Assembly (NCBI GenBank): GCA_012295275.1
Contig: CM022671.1
Location: 2,166,832 to 2,230,831, forward strand
Length of the DNA stretch: 64,000 nucleotides
Direction of reading: 5' to 3'
Origin: Chrysomallon squamiferum
Taxonomy: Eukaryota > Mollusca > Gastropoda > Neomphalida > Peltospiridae
Numbering within the stretch: the stretch's first letter is position 1; the number at the start of each line of letters is the position of its first letter. Positions 37,228-48,657 of the stretch are shown here, piece by piece. Below the pieces are notes generated by a model. The model was not told the origin of the DNA and made no database searches. It saw only the letters and a program-made list of their open reading frames with translations. Made by a program: the position numbers and the translations under genes.

Positions 37228-39279
37228 AACATTACAGTTTATTGACTTGATGGTAAAATATATACGTGTTGTGTCTCTGCACATACACAACTAGTATGTA
37301 AATATAATTATGTTGTCCTCTGTTTTCTTTTTAATTATTATTTTGTTCTTTTAAGTTCTCTGCTACTTTATTTAATGTGCACACAGATACACATACACAA
37401 AAAGCCACATTTGTAAAGCTAGGACTTAAAAATATTAACTTAGATAACATTACATAATTATTTCTTTGTCTTCCATTTCTGATATTAAAGCTTAAACGAG
37501 CAATTCTTTTCTTTTAAATACTGAAATATTTCCCAGAATAAGGTCATAAGGACTGACTTGTCAAGTTAATTACACCTTTCGGGCACTGTTTATACAGTGT
37601 TTGTTTGTTGTTTTGTTTTTTTTCTCTTTGTTTTTTAACGCCTCTACAGTATACATTGTCTTGTTCTTGTTTTGTTTTTGACATATGTTCTTCGCTTGCA
37701 ATCACAAACACACATACACACACAGGTGTCCTCGAAAAAGTCAGACGTCCCATAACGCAGACGCATTAAAACAACACAAGTCACGGTTGAGCGCATTACT
37801 AATGACCTACCGTTTACCTTGAATAATACATGTAGAAAATAATAGAACAGTCTGATACAACTAAATATAGAATACAGAACAAAATGATATAAAATTAGAT
37901 TTATTTCAAGATTTTAACACGTCCATTTTTATGATAATTTTAAAGGAATTTTAAAAGTAACTGAATGGGCTAAGCCTTTCATAAAAATGGATTTTGCAGC
38001 CTGTAGAACTACAATTTGCTCATCTGCAGAGAACACAATTTCATCGCAAGTCTGTGGTAGAGCAGAACTTATCTCTGTCTTACAGTGCACTGCTCACACT
38101 GGGAAAGGAAGGCAAACGAGGAACAGTTTATGATGGTTTCTTTGCAACCTCATCATTGTATATTTGCTTCATTGCTGTTGTTTCTTCTCTTGCTCGATTC
38201 CACAGTATGTTTATTAATCGAGCAACATTCGGGTCACTTGGAAAATGCTTGTGTTCTTTTGTGTTCAGTATAAAAATGCCAAGTACCGTGCACTTCCCAA
38301 AACACGCTTTTCACATGCATCTGCAGTGAAGGCTTCCCCACTGTATGAAATCAGTAGATGTAAGAAAAGACTTTAAATATGTACTGTGCAAAATAAAACA
38401 ATACTGTGATGAAGTCTGACAGCTAATTGATTAACTCTAGCGGAGCACTAAAGCAGTCAGGGGTGTACAGGACACATTATATAACCCAATAAAGAATTTT
38501 GTCTATCAAATGGTTTGTCTGTCTTTCTGGAGGGAACCCGCCACATACATATATAATTATATAATTGTTAGTGTCTCTTTTGTAACGTTCTGCCTGCCGT
38601 TGTTGTTTTGACAAGTTTTATTTTAACTCTGTGATGGAAAAAGAATACAAATATGGCCACAAAGCATTATCTAAATGGAGAGCGGAGGTAGAGAGACAAA
38701 TAGGCAGACACAACGGTTATAGATAGATAATAATACATGGAGATTAAGAAATATACTGACTACAATAAGCAGACACAGACGTACACATGAAGATAGAGAG
38801 ACGCACGGATGACAGATGGATAGACACCATATTTATAGGGAGATAGAAAGATAGACTGATTATAGAGATATACATGAAGATAGATAGTCTCATTACAGTT
38901 ACTCAGGCAGACAGACAAACATATATTTCCTCTTCCACAAGTGCCAATACAGTTAGCTTACTTAATAATAAAATAAACGTATTTGCAGTCTACATTTAAA
39001 TAGCATTCTTATATTCAAAGAAATCGTGCAGATAATAAAAGCTAAAGCCGAACCACTTTTTGACTGACTTCTGTTTTATTTTACTAAAAGTAACGATTTC
39101 TTTGTATAAAGCTGTATATAGTTTGTTCATAGACATATTTTATACTCTCACTGTAGTTTTATTACAGCAGCAGTAATATTAGTAACGCTGAACTGTCTTT
39201 GTATTGTCCAGAAAAATCTCGTCAAACAGCAAATTATGAAGAAATTTTAAATTATTTTGTTTTATTCTTTCGTTCGCTC

Positions 39280-39810
39280 GTTCACTTTTAGTTCCTAATT
39301 CCGTAGTTTCCTAATTAATTTTCCCAATTTGTTTAACTTTTGCCATTGTCTATAGTGGCTTGAAACGACATATAGTTTGATTACTGTTCTAAATGTTAAA
39401 TTATTCCATTCATTTCTTTTTGGTATTTTGTTTTCTCGAAATAAAGCATTTTATTACATTTTTTTATTATATACTGCGATAGTGTACATTAATAGTATAC
39501 ACTAATCTCGTCCTAAAATAGCCAGTCAGAATTGGTAGAAACAAATTCAGTACTGCGTATCTTTCAAACAAAACTAAGTTTCGCCGTTTCTCAAAGTAAA
39601 CGTTTACGTAGCTTGTTTATCTCTGTGTTAGTGTATGGGGATAAAACAACAGATGTATAAATAAAATAACTGTGAAGATTTTCTCTGGGTGTTTATTCAC
39701 TGGAAATATCATGCGCTGTGATCCAAAGGTGTAATTAGTCATTTCTTATGACGTCATAATGAGAAATATTTCAGTATTTAAAAGAAAAGGTTTGCTCGTT
39801 TAAGCTTTAA
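39280..39810 (-). promoter_or_regulatory. Inverted orphan B-type 5' flank, duplicate
   Basis: This is the copy of 7780-8330 inside segmental duplication 2. It is nearly identical, including the CRE-type octamer. A third inverted fragment of the same block (ATCATGCGCTGTGGAAACAG and GTTCGTTTAAGCTT) is at about 36527-36645. Confidence 0.5.
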
Positions 39811-41076
39811 TGATAGAAAAAAAAAATTGTGTAAAACCATCTAAGTTACTATGGATATGTATCAGTACTTTAGTGTCCAGTTATAAGTAATAGCTTTACA
39901 AATATCACTTTATTTATATCTACAGGCTTATGTATATACATCTATATGTGTATGTATCTATGAATGTAGGCATATTAAATAAAGGACAAAGTAACTGCAA
40001 ATTAAAAATAAAACATTCAACTTAAGACGTATATGATGAAATGAATGAAGTTTTTTTTCTTCTTTTCTTTCTTTTTCTTTTCTTATCTCGTTTTTTTTCT
40101 TTTTCACATTTTTCTTCTTCTTTTTTATCTTTTATTCTTTCTTGATTTTTTTCTTTTTCTTTTCTTTCGTTCATTCCTTTTCATTTATTTATATATTTAT
40201 TTATTTATTTTGTAACCTTTGGCCACCAAAGGAAAATGCACATAAACTAGGTTCAGTATCTTAAATACCACGAAGAAGGAAATCCATAGCCATACATTAG
40301 TGATTAATATAATGCTCTAAGTAACTTCTTTCTTTCTTATATTTTTAAAAATATTTTCACAAAAAAATAATAAACAGAATTAATTAATTTATGTTTTCAT
40401 GGTCATTTTCACAAAACATATTTTGATTTTCTGATTTTTAAATATAATGTTTTTATAACAAGATTCATCTTCATGTTTTTAACATATTTATTATTCTTGT
40501 GTTGTTGCTGCTGCTGTAATAATAATAGCAACAGTGCTAATAGTAATTGTTGTTTATATTTATTTAATTAATCATTTTATTATTTTAGCTGTGTTATGTA
40601 TATATATATATATATATATGTATGTAATTAAACATAGTTAATATTTATATATTACATCAATCTACATAGTCTTAGCTTCTTGTCTGGTTTAGTTTATAAA
40701 GATATTAATCCAATAAGAATCAAATAATCACTTAAAAATTAGCTATAATTAGTCGATACCATTCCCAGACTAAAAATAAATAGATGAGGGAATGAATGAA
40801 ATAATTTAACATAAAAGAAAAGTAATCTAACTATATGTCATATCTAAACACTATAGACAACGGCAAAATGTAAACAAATTGGGAAAGTTAATTAGGAAAT
40901 CATAGAATTAGGAATTAAAGAAATAAACTTAAAATTAACAGTCATCAGTCGATTGAATTCCGAGATTTAAACTGAGTAATTTAACACAAAAAAAAAAAAA
41001 AAAAATTTAACATGAAGACATCTTTCATTTCTTGATATTTAACTGTTTCAGGAGTATAAAGAAAAGGTGTAAAAAC

Positions 41077-41413
41077 ATGGGAGTTCTTCTCTTCTTACTC
41101 TTTACTGTACCATCCGTGTATTCTTTAGAGAAACCTCACTGTAAAGTACCCGGTGAATATAAACAGCATTCTTCCACACTCTGTCAAAGTGGATGTGAAG
41201 ATAGATGGCAAGGAATCCAGTGTAGACGAAGATGTCCTGAGTTCTGTCTCAAATGTGATCGCGTGACTGGAAACTGTTCTGGACAGTGCAAAGACGGTTA
41301 TTTTGGAATCAGTTGTTCATCTGAATGTTTGGAATGTTCACAGTGTGACGCAGATGGTGTCTGTATTAACAGTGGAACCACTGGAAATAGTACAACACCA
41401 GCAGTATATATCT
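41077..41413 (+). CDS. B2: short EGF-like receptor, signal peptide plus ectodomain exon
   Basis: This is the intact twin of B1, 31.5 kb away. It encodes the signal peptide MGVLLFLLFTVPSVYS and about 95 further residues with two EGF-like units (CRRRCPEFCLKC, CSGQCKDGYFG, CSQCDADGVC). It ends at the phase-1 donor ATCT|GTGAGT. The conserved acceptor upstream (CTGTTTCAG near 41050) implies a non-coding first exon. No transmembrane exon lies in the following 3.6 kb. The first compatible one is the B3 transmembrane exon at 47151, in the same phase, so B2 could share it by splicing; that is an inference. One GEDGW-type tryptophan site is preserved although the preceding Gly is Arg (CEDRWQ). Confidence 0.7.
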
Positions 41414-42474
41414 GTGAGTTACTTTACTGTGTTATTGTTCAGTCATAGATTATAATTTTAAATTTGTATTTATTTATTTATTTATTTATTTGTTTCTTTG
41501 TTTGCTTATTTTAATTTATTTCTTATTTAATTTGTTAGATACTAAATGATTAGATACTAATAATAATGCTATTGATGAGATTACAGTTTACTTATTTATA
41601 TAATTAATTATAACAACAATGATAACTACAACTACTTCTATTACTAGCTCTTCTAACATTGCTGTTGCTGCTGTAATACAAATACGGCGCAAGTATGAAG
41701 CAGGTCTGCAAGGAATGTTTAAAATAAATGTATCAGGATGAACAAAATAAAAGTAAAGTTAGGGTATAAAATAGGTGTAAAATGAGAGCATAAAATAAAT
41801 GCATAGTGAAAGTATAAAATAAGTTTAAAGTGATGTCTAAAAATGGGTGCAGTGAATAATATATATGTAATAAGTGCATGGTGAAGTATATAAGTGAACA
41901 GCGAGCGTATAAACATTAATGTGTTTATAGTGAGTGTATAAAAATTAATACTTGTCCAATGAACGTATCCATAATAAAACTAGTTCTGTGAGAGTACAAA
42001 GTAAATGTTCACAGAAGGTACTCTCAACAATGTTCATTGAATAAATAATAAATATTTACATCGGAAAGAAATAAAAAAACTAGTACCCCAAGAAACAACA
42101 GCAACAACACTAATACAACTGTAGTGTTAATCTGTTGGTATATTATTACAGACAAAGAAGCGTAAATATAGTTGTAGTGTTAATAAGTTAGAAGACTGTT
42201 ATAGACACTGAATACTGTATAGTTATCTAAAGATATTCACTCAAGGGTGAAATGTGAGTCATTTTATACAAATTATATATTACGTTAAAAGGTACATGTA
42301 AAGGATCATTTGTTGACTACCAGCACAGACTTACCTCGCGTGACAGCTCAGATTAACAGATAAAAGGTCTTTTCTGAGGACTCCTTGAATGTTTATCAAC
42401 AAAAGGCGATATTTCTACTTGCTTATCAACGATCTTGTTATGTTATTCTGTAACTGAGCTGGGTGACAAGAACC

Positions 42475-42532
42475 ATGGAACTAAAAAACATGCTTCTTCT
42501 TTTTATACTACTATTCTGCTTCTTGATAGAAG
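42475..42532 (+). other. Orphan A-type signal-peptide exon, duplicate copy
   Basis: This is the duplicate of the 10937 exon: MELKNMLLLFILLFCFLIEG with the same GAAG|GCAATA border and following (AAT)n. The upstream insert ACAAGA before CCATGG is unique to this copy. Since this region has no gap, the absence of an A-type exon 2 downstream is real here. The first downstream phase-1 acceptor with protein support is the B3 transmembrane exon at 47151. Confidence 0.65.
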
Positions 42533-42534
42533 GC

Positions 42535-42585
<51 letters not shown>

Positions 42586-43214
42586 TCATTTCTTTCTTTC
42601 TTTATTTATTTATATATGTTAATATGACAAACAATCGGTGTAATACATAATATGAATGGAAGTTTTGTATTTAGAAGTCTTGTAAATTAATTAAAATTAT
42701 TTCTTCATCTTTAATCTTTCTTTCTTTATTCCTTTGTGCTTCTCTTTTTTCTTTATTTCTTTCGGATTTTATTTACCCCTTATTTTATTATTTCTTCTAT
42801 CTTTCTCGTAGTATCTTTTAAATTTATTTATCATATTTTATATAGACAAGTCAATAACATTGTAACTATTTTTTATTCAAGATATTTACACAAGTAAATG
42901 TGTTTTTTCGTTATTTCTTCTCTCTCCTTCTTTTCTCTTTACTACTTATTATCTTGAAAACAAATAAATTGTCAACTGAAAGATTTTTCTTATGTAATTT
43001 GTATTTCATTCTTATATTTATTTATTTATTGATATATTCAAAAACAACAACTACAACAACAACAAAAAAAAAACGTTCGTTACAAGGCATACTATTTCTA
43101 ACACGTAACATTTTTATATTTGTTATAATATTAATTTAAAAAACACAAACAAAACACTGTCATCTGTAGACGTTATAACATACGTATGTCGTAAAGCTAA
43201 CTAATAATACACAA

Positions 43215-43523
43215 ATGACTTTTGTCAGGTGTTTCGTTACGGATTATATACACCAAGAAAAATGTCAGCTCTGTCGTCTTAACTACAGAAACACATTAAC
43301 GTGTTTATCAGAGGAAGCCGTTGTGAAGCAAGCCTTTCATAGTCTTTTTCTCTTAAAAGACGGGGCTGAGCGTGTCTTTGTTACCAATCTTTTTCATACC
43401 AGTGGTATAAAAATACAGATCTCCGTCTACGTAAAGAAATATACACTGTTATTAGGTCTTTCTTGTGCTCAAGTGTCATTGCTATTTATCGTTACTAAGA
43501 TCACTGTGACATGCATTGAATAG
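43215..43523 (+). other. Unknown 102-codon reading frame, complete copy
   Basis: This is the intact counterpart of the frame at 11678. It contains CQLCRLNYRNTLTC and a hydrophobic C-terminal part (LLLGLSCAQVSLLFIVTKI). Differences between the copies are few, so selection cannot be judged by eye. Coding status is uncertain. Confidence 0.3.
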
Positions 43524-43899
43524 TTGTTTTATTCTGTGTCGTAAGTTGAAAGATTAAATGATTACACTGGTACCAGGATCTGAGTGGAAAACAGTAAAAC
43601 AAAAACAGTAGGGAAAACAAAACTAAATTAAAAATGTCTTATACATTAAGGTTTACAGATTTGATGATAAAATAAATACGTGTTATGTCTGTGTGACTGT
43701 ACATCTAGTATGTAAATATAATTATACTGTTGTCTGTTTTCTTTTAAACTATTTTTTTATATGTTCTCAGTCGCTTTATTTAATAAGGACACATTCATAC
43801 ATAGATACACATACATATGCCTTTACATATATATAAAGTAAATTTGTAAAGCTAGGACTTAAAACTTTACAGCAGAGTACTGATTCATCCCGATAGTCA

Positions 43900-45061
43900 C
43901 GTAGATGATATTACATAATTATTTGTTTCTTTCTTTTCTGTCTCTGATATTAAAGATTCAACGAGCAAAACTTTTCTTTTAAATACTGAAATATTTCTCA
44001 GAATGATGTTATAAGGACTGACTTGTCAAGTTAATTACACCTTTGGGTCACTGTTTACAGAGCGCATGATACACATCAGTGAATAAATTCCTACAGGAAC
44101 TATTCATTCTTATTTTTTATATATGTTCTTAGTAATGTAGACCACATACATTGACAGAAAAATAAACAAGCTAAGTGGAAAAAAACTTCGTCTTAGTTTT
44201 GTTTGAAAGATATAAAGTACTGAATTTATTTCCCAAAGTTCTGACTGATTATTTTATGACAAGTTTGGTGTAAACTATTAAAGTGATTCGAACGCAGTGA
44301 GAAATCAGTTAAATGATTAATTTGATGATAAATTAAGAGTTTAAATCAGTAAATGATGATAAATTAAGAGTTTATTAATATATATAAAAAAAAAACATTT
44401 GTATCCTGAATTATACAGTCAAATAGTTATTGCTAAAGTTTTATCGGTGTTTAAAACTGTTAACCTCCCTTTAATAAAATTATGTTGAAACAGGAAGATG
44501 AAATAGACCTCCTACTGACAGAATATTTCTTGAATTTTTCTAAGTGTTAATGATTATAAACTCCATTTTTACTATATTAAGTTGTAGTTTTAATTACCTA
44601 TTTATTTGTTTATTTTTACATTTGGTATTATTCTTCTCAATGACTACCTTCTTCTTATAATATTATTTTATGGAAATAAATATTATGAACTGTTTTACTG
44701 TCATGTGGCATTTTAATAAACAATATAATTTAATTATTAGAAGACAGTAGATATTAGCAACTAAATAAAATTACAAGTCATTTCATGTGATTATAGACAC
44801 CAACAAAATTTAAACAAATTGGGAATCAAATTGGGAATCAAATAAAAGGTTACCGAATTTGAAACTAAGGAAATAAAGTTTAAAATTAAATGTAACTAGC
44901 CGATACAATTCCGAGACTAAAAATGAACGAAAGAATGACTGAATAAAATTAACTAATTTAAAAAAATAAAAAAATAAAAAATAAATAAATAAAATTTAAC
45001 AGACATATTTCATTTATTGATATTTTGTTGTTCCAGGAATTTGAAGAAAATGTGTAAAACC
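43900..45061 (+). promoter_or_regulatory. B-type 5' flanking block (B3)
   Basis: A block shared with the flank of D (62790-63770) and, in part, with those of B1 (9290-9530) and B2 (40840-41076). Landmarks are TTAGTTTTGTTTGAAAGATA, TCTGACTGATTATTTTATGA, TTTAAACAAATTGGGAA, AATTCCGAGACT and the TTGATATTTTG(C/T)TGTT(T/C)CAG acceptor next to the ATG. Conservation among copies that are diverged elsewhere suggests promoter plus 5' UTR exon or intron. No confident TATA box was assigned. The stretch 43524-43900 has no gene. Confidence 0.5.
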
Positions 45062-45395
45062 ATGGGAGGTCTTATCTTCTTACTCTTTATTCTACCATCC
45101 GTGTATTCTTCAATAAAACCTCACTGTAAAGTACCCAGCGAATATAAACAACGTATACATTCTTCCACAGTTTGTCAAAGTGGATGTGAAGATGGATGAC
45201 ACGGTGACCATTGTAGACGAATGTGTCATAAGTTCTGTGTGAAATGTGATCGCGTGACTGGAAATTGTTCTGGACAGTGCAAAGACGGTTATTTTGGAGA
45301 TCACTGTTTCATTCCCTGTCACCACTGTAGTGCTGGATGTGACGCTAAAGGCGAATGTAGTAAATCTACAAAACCAACACCATCAGCTAGCATCA
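45062..45395 (+). pseudogene. B3: short EGF-like receptor exon with in-frame TGA at a conserved Trp
   Basis: The ATG at 45062 follows a TTGTTGTTCCAG acceptor and gives the signal peptide MGGLIFLLFILPSVYS. The EGF-like frame matches B2, B4 and D throughout. A TGA at 45197-45199 stands exactly where the paralogues have TGG (CEDGW). After it the frame is open to 45395, where the donor is GCAAGT instead of GT. Phase 1 is retained. The exon therefore has one nonsense codon and a GC donor, each individually tolerable under special conditions (see findings). A transmembrane exon in matching phase follows at 47151-47305. It is either a young pseudogene or a gene dependent on editing or readthrough. 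Confidence 0.7.
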
Positions 45396-45894
45396 GCAAG
45401 TTACTTTACAGAATTATTATTATTCAGTCGTGGTTTATCATTTATATACACTGGTGACTTTCAGTTTTTCGGACTAATAGAATGCAGCACCAGTCCGGAA
45501 AATTCAAAAGTCTGGAAAGCAACCTAAAATTTACCGAAACATTAAACTTTAGTACAACTGTATAATATATTTATGTAATATTGTAAGAACAGTATAGAGA
45601 GACGCCTTATTCAAGAAGTTCTATCATTCCTGACTGACACTAAGATGCATGTTTTATTTTTTTTCTCTCCCTTGTTCCCATATAATGTATTGTTAGTCCC
45701 CAAAAATCTATTTTAGTAGGTGAAATAATGAAACAGTGGCGCTGATTTGGAGAAAACACTGTTCTGCCATTCCGCTCACAACCTGCCATCTACCGGACAC
45801 TGCACGAGTTGTCGGTTCCTGTCTGGGAACTGGCAGTAAGTTCAAATATTTAGATTTTAACAGATATGGTCCAAGAAATCAAGTCAGAACAAAC

Positions 45895-45964
<70 letters not shown>

Positions 45965-46138
45965 CGATAATCTTTCACAGGCGCAAGAGCCTCGTTATTT
46001 AATATTATGTTATAGTTTTAATTATCTGTTATTCTTCTTCTCAATCACGACCTTCTTATTATAATATTAGTTTATGTAAATAAAGCATTTCATGTTTTAT
46101 CGACATGTGACACATATGATTATTATTGTTGTTGTTGT

Positions 46139-46169
<31 letters not shown>

Positions 46170-46873
46170 AATGCCTCAAATTGTTTTTAATTTTTAAACA
46201 AATTAGAGGAGAATCCAGGCTTTAGCCTATTTAGCTTCATGAATAAAACGGTCTTGACAGCAGCTGTTTAGTTTAAATAAATGTACTGATACTATAATTA
46301 TATAGAAGTGAACAGTGAGGTGCAAAGTAATTATAATGTAAAATGGGTTTACAGTAAGGGCATAAAATAATTTTAGAGTGATATATAGTGACAGTATATA
46401 AAATATAAAGTGGAAGTATATAATAAGTAAGCAATGAGGTGTTTAATAATTATGTCTACAGTAAGGTATATAACAAATATACCGAGAGTGTATATAGTAA
46501 ATACACACAGAATGTAACAAGAGTACAGTGAGAGTATGATAAATACTCAGTGAGAATAAGTATACAGTGAGAATAAGTATACGTATAAAATGAGGTTACA
46601 TATAATAAGTATAGACTGAGGTTTATAATAAGTATGGAATGAGGTATATAATAAATATATGGTGACAGTTATAAGTACACAGAAAGTATTTTATAAGTAC
46701 ACAATGAGTGTATATTATAAGTGTACAGTGAGGTACGCAATAAGTATACTGTGGGTAGATAAATGTATAGTGAGGTATGTAATAATTATGCAGTGAAATA
46801 TATAATAAATATACAGTGCGGTATAAAATATGTGTGAAGTGAAAAAAAAAACACTAAATAAACAGAGTTCTAA

Positions 46874-46939
<66 letters not shown>

Positions 46940-47150
46940 CATATAAATTATGTTCATTATATCACTTTTCATTGACTTTAGTAAAATTTACAAAATAAGA
47001 TTAAACGATGAACGAACCTAAAGGATTTTCAAATTGATTTGCTACCAATTATACATCATTAGACACATACGCATGTACAAATAAACAGATTTACATACAT
47101 ATAGAGATATATATTTTTAATTTTATAACATTTTTCAAAATTACTTCCAG
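45396..47150 (+). repeat. B3 intron with microsatellites and minisatellite
   Basis: (CA)n at about 45897-45958, (GTT)(GAT)n near 46127-46168, degenerate repeat of TATATAATAAGTATACAGTG type at 46270-46850, and (TA)n(TG)n at about 46873-46938. No coding exon recognised inside. Confidence 0.65.
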
Positions 47151-47305
47151 ATGGTAAATTGACAATTGAGAACATCCCCATCGTTATAGCCATAGTCACT
47201 GGAATCTTCGCCGGAATCTTCATCGCAATCGTATTCGGAATTTGGATCGGCATCCGCATGGAATCGAGCATCGACCCTAGCCCTGTTACAAAGTTTATTA
47301 TTTGA
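47151..47305 (+). CDS. B3 transmembrane exon
   Basis: After TTACTTCCAG the phase-1 frame reads GKLTIENIPIVIAIVTG and continues hydrophobic (GIFAGIFIAIVFGIWIG) to IRM, then ESSIDPSPVTKFII and TGA at 47303-47305. This is one membrane helix with a basic residue at the cytoplasmic edge. It is homologous in position and phase to exon 5 of gene C and to the B4 transmembrane exon. Those two end in a phase-2 GT donor right after the helix, whereas here the equivalent spot reads CGCAT|GGAATC, so the donor looks lost and the frame runs to a stop. The stretch 47306-47600 has another CAG acceptor (near 47480) followed by a short frame (VTAEYSTILER) that may be a small tail exon. Confidence 0.65.
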
Positions 47306-48059
47306 GGTTTGTCATTTTCCACGTCAGGTTCATCAAAAGGTCTTTGTTTGTGATCTGTACTACAAGAAAGTCTATATTAAAATATCTTCTAGTTAATCAG
47401 CAAAGAGTAGCTAATACCATGACGACCCAGGTTTTCTCTCTCAAAATAAATTTGATATTTTAATTTTTTTCTGACATTTCAGATGTAACAGCTGAATATT
47501 CTACAATCTTAGAAAGATGATACTGCAGTTTTTAATTCTTATGTTATTAAGACTTTCTGAAATAAACATAGATGTCAAAGGTTAAGACCACTGCAGTCGA
47601 AAGATATCCATTTAAATACTATTTCTGTTAACGTTATAAATAGATAAATAGCAATCAGATTTTTAGAGTAAAATGGTGAAAATACAGACAGATTAAAATA
47701 GAAATTATTCTTTTATAGTTTAATTTTTCTTTCTTTTGTCTTTGTTCCGTAATTATGGATTTTTAACTTGTTCTGATACATATGAACATGATCGTAAACA
47801 TAAAACGTGAAACAAACATACAGAAGTAGAGACTACTAATGTCTTTTTGGTATTGCTGCTGTTACGGTTTTTATTGTTATTGTTGTTGGTTCGTTTTGTT
47901 TTTAGAATTAAATATTTATTTTATTTGTACAAGAAAACCTAAGTATCATGATGTAGTAGGATGTCCATAATAAATAAGATTTTCTTCGCTTATAACAAAT
48001 GCTGCGATGTTTAAACTAACTGATGTATGGACGACACTGAACTCGTTGGATTAAGCATA

Positions 48060-48605
48060 GTAATAAAAGCATAGTGTATGTGTGTATACATGTATGTATA
48101 TATGTATGTACGTATGTATGTTTCCTTCTATGTTTTTTATATGCATGCATGCATGTAAGTATGTATATGTATATATGTATGCACGTAGGTATGTATGTAC
48201 ATATGTGTGTCCCTTCGTATGTATGTTTGATTGATGTATGTGTGCCAGAATGCATGTTTTTAACTGTCTATATTTGTCTATCTATGTCAGATTGTTTATG
48301 TATGTTTAATTAATTGGTATTTGTTTATTTTAATTACAGATCCACTAGGAAGAATTTAGTTGAGATGCAGTAAGAAAATGTATCTGTTTTTCACACTCTA
48401 TCTACTTCTACGTCTGTCTTTGTCTAGTCAGTCGAGGTATCTACGTATCTACTTCCTTATTTATATTTCTTTCTTTGTTTCTTTCTTCTTTCTTTCACTG
48501 CATATATACATGTAACTTTCTATCTATTGTCCATCTATCTATCTATCCATCCATCCGTCTATCTCTATCTATCTATATATCTATCTATCCATCCATCTAT
48601 CTATG

Positions 48606-48657
<52 letters not shown>

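Larger units (their letters stand above)
37228..43447. repeat. Segmental duplication 2, right copy
   Basis: This is the partner of 5795-11907 and carries the intact B2. Differences include an insert around 38200 (CACAGTATGTTTATTAATCG), a missing GTGGAAACAGTGA near 39718, and microsatellite length changes. Sequence continues past the position of the N gap of the other copy. Confidence 0.9.
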
